From assembly GCA_944324625.1 (NCBI GenBank), contig CALUWZ010000109.1, positions 1 to 6,072 on the forward strand: a DNA stretch of 6,072 nucleotides. Reading direction: 5' to 3'. This document shows positions 4,846 to 6,072 of this stretch, one piece after another. The notes beneath the pieces are model-generated. The model saw only the letters and a program-made list of their open reading frames with translations, was not told the DNA's origin and searched no databases. Position numbers and translations under genes: made by a program. Origin of the DNA: an uncultured Mailhella sp. GTDB lineage: Bacteria; Desulfobacterota; Desulfovibrionia; Desulfovibrionales; Desulfovibrionaceae. How positions within the stretch are numbered: the first letter of the stretch is position 1; every line of letters starts with the position of its first letter.

Positions 4846-6021
4846 ATGCACGAAACGACTTATCACAAAGAACCGTTGTGGACAAAAAACTTTATTATTT
4901 TGCTGATGATTAACTTGCTGATTTTTTTCAGTTTTCAGCTTTATTCCCCTTCTTTGCCCCCTTATTTGAAATCCCTTGGCGTAGATGAAAGCGTTCTCGG
5001 CTGGTATACTGCTCTTTCCATGTTTGCGGCGCTTTTGGTGCGGCCTTTTGTCGGGGCCCTGCTCGACTGTTACGGACGCAAGCATTTGTTTTTGGCAGGG
5101 CTGTGCATGGTGTTTTCCATTTGTACTTTGATGTATTTTTTTCCCTTTGCGCTGGCTTTGCTGTTTCTGCGTCTTATGCAGGGGGTTGGCTGGGGCATCA
5201 TCAGCACCTCTGCCGCAACAATTGTGGCGGATAATATTCCGAGAAAACGGTTCGGCGAGGGTATCGGGTTTTTCAGTCTGTCCAGCAGTCTGGCGCTTGC
5301 CACGGCTCCTGCCATTGCCTTGACCCTGCCCATCGACGTGCTTTTTTCTTTGTCTGCTTTTTTTATGTTTATTACCATTATTTTGGCATTGATTTTAAAA
5401 TATAACCGTGTCAGTGACTTGGCGGAATGCAACAATCTGCGCTTTACGGTTGAAAAATCGGCTCTTCTGCCCACGCTGATTATTTTCTTTGTTAATATCT
5501 GTTATGGCGCCGTTGTGACATTTTTGGTTATTTATGCGCAGAGCAGGGGCATTGAAAATATTTCCACCTATTACCTTGTTTATGCCGCCACGCTTATGGT
5601 TACCCGTCCCAATATCGGCAAATTGGTTGATAAAAAACTGTACGTGCAGGTTATGGTTCTGGGGATTATCTGCATGATGCTTGCGTTTTCAATGATTTCC
5701 ATGGCTGAATCCATTTATTTGCTGGATATCGGTGCATTTTTCTACGGTATCGGTCAGGGTGCCGTGCTCACAACTTCTCAGACCCTTTCCGTTATCAATG
5801 CGCCCGAACACAGAATAGGCATGGCAAGCGCTACTTTTGCCATGGGCTTTGATATCGGCATAGGCGCAGGAGCCATTTTTTCAGGCTTGCTGGTTAATGC
5901 ACTTGGCTATTCGGGCATGTTCTTTTCTTTAATTTTGGCGCCGCTTGTGGCAGGAGCTGTGTTTATGGCAGCATACAAACGCAGGCTTTTCGGACATGAA
6001 GTGCACGGAAGCCACGCATAA
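4846..6021 (+). CDS. MFS transporter, 12 transmembrane helices
   Basis: A complete 391-residue inner-membrane carrier of the major facilitator superfamily. Twelve hydrophobic segments can be placed at about 15-35, 51-73, 80-97, 100-128, 140-161, 163-186, 205-232, 240-258, 266-287, 289-313, 327-350 and 354-377, with a polar central loop near 187-204. Motif A lies between helices 2 and 3: G70-ALLD-CYGRKH, with Asp74, Gly77, Arg78 and Lys79. A partial repeat, GKLVDKK (258-264), lies between helices 8 and 9. Helix 4 carries RLMQGVGWG (109-117), which matches motif B with Arg109. This pattern fits proton-driven exporters of the YfcJ/YhhS or arabinose-efflux kind, but substrate and direction cannot be read. 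GGAG (4837-4840) lies five bases before ATG 4846. It has its own promoter after a strong terminator, so membership of the LysR module is only suggested by adjacency. Confidence 0.93.
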   Translation: MHETTYHKEPLWTKNFIILLMINLLIFFSFQLYSPSLPPYLKSLGVDESVLGWYTALSMFAALLVRPFVGALLDCYGRKHLFLAGLCMVFSICTLMYFFPFALALLFLRLMQGVGWGIISTSAATIVADNIPRKRFGEGIGFFSLSSSLALATAPAIALTLPIDVLFSLSAFFMFITIILALILKYNRVSDLAECNNLRFTVEKSALLPTLIIFFVNICYGAVVTFLVIYAQSRGIENISTYYLVYAATLMVTRPNIGKLVDKKLYVQVMVLGIICMMLAFSMISMAESIYLLDIGAFFYGIGQGAVLTTSQTLSVINAPEHRIGMASATFAMGFDIGIGAGAIFSGLLVNALGYSGMFFSLILAPLVAGAVFMAAYKRRLFGHEVHGSHA

Positions 6022-6072
6022 TGAAAAAATGCGGGCGGAATTTTTAATTGTTTGTCCGCAAGAACATTAATA

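Noticed and set aside
4731..4913. Plus-strand 60-codon open frame overlapping the transporter start
   Set aside because: No good ribosome site, its start lies upstream of the predicted promoter, and the peptide resembles nothing recognisable.
5070..5474. Minus-strand open frame of 134 codons inside the transporter gene
   Set aside because: It is antisense to a complete MFS gene with clear motifs; its Lys/Arg/Ala-rich translation resembles a shadow of membrane-protein codons.
6030..6060. Possible terminator after the transporter
   Set aside because: TGCGGGC can pair with GTCCGCA (one G-T wobble), but the loop is 17 bases and no T-tract follows within the window.

Overview
The window reads as ordinary bacterial chromosome: about 40% G+C genes, strongly AT-rich gaps, good Shine-Dalgarno sites and short leaders. 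Two proteins carry Sec-type signal peptides ending in small-X-small sites, and the transporter and regulator are of common bacterial types. The style suits an anaerobic, possibly gut-associated bacterium; a diderm Firmicute (Negativicutes) would fit, but the sequence holds no taxonomic marker, so this is a guess. I see no rRNA, tRNA, CRISPR array, transposase, phage gene or attachment site.

Layout: 1-1049 (minus) is the N-terminal part of a soluble PAS sensor histidine kinase whose C-terminal part lies beyond the left edge. Bases 1050-1295 are an AT-rich divergent promoter region. 1296-2363 (plus) is an exported alpha/beta hydrolase. It converges on a LysR-type regulator (2385-3332, minus), with a short symmetric hairpin between them. 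Divergent from lysR are a short-chain dehydrogenase (3428-4198) and, 18 bases on, an exported cyclophilin-like fold protein (4217-4666), closed by a very good intrinsic terminator. A separate promoter then serves a 12-helix MFS transporter (4846-6021).

The best regulatory signal is a pair of near-identical LysR-type dyads, TTATGCT-N5-AGCATAA/T. One lies about 97 bases before the hydrolase start (1181-1199) and the other lies between lysR and the dehydrogenase (3361-3379). Each contains a T-N11-A core. They suggest that one regulator controls the hydrolase, itself and the dehydrogenase/cyclophilin-like operon. The inferred picture is a small LysR-controlled module: an exported hydrolase acting on an ester, lactone or similar compound, a cytosolic NADP(H)-type reductase, and an exported small-ligand-binding-like protein, possibly with the MFS carrier moving a substrate or product. 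The kinase and transporter have their own promoters and may be unrelated.

Nothing here proves a new biological system. The points most worth following are the shared operator, a roughly 20-residue insertion in the LysR DNA-binding wing, a possible second internal start in the cyclophilin-like gene, and the Cys/Ser ambiguity at the hydrolase nucleophile.
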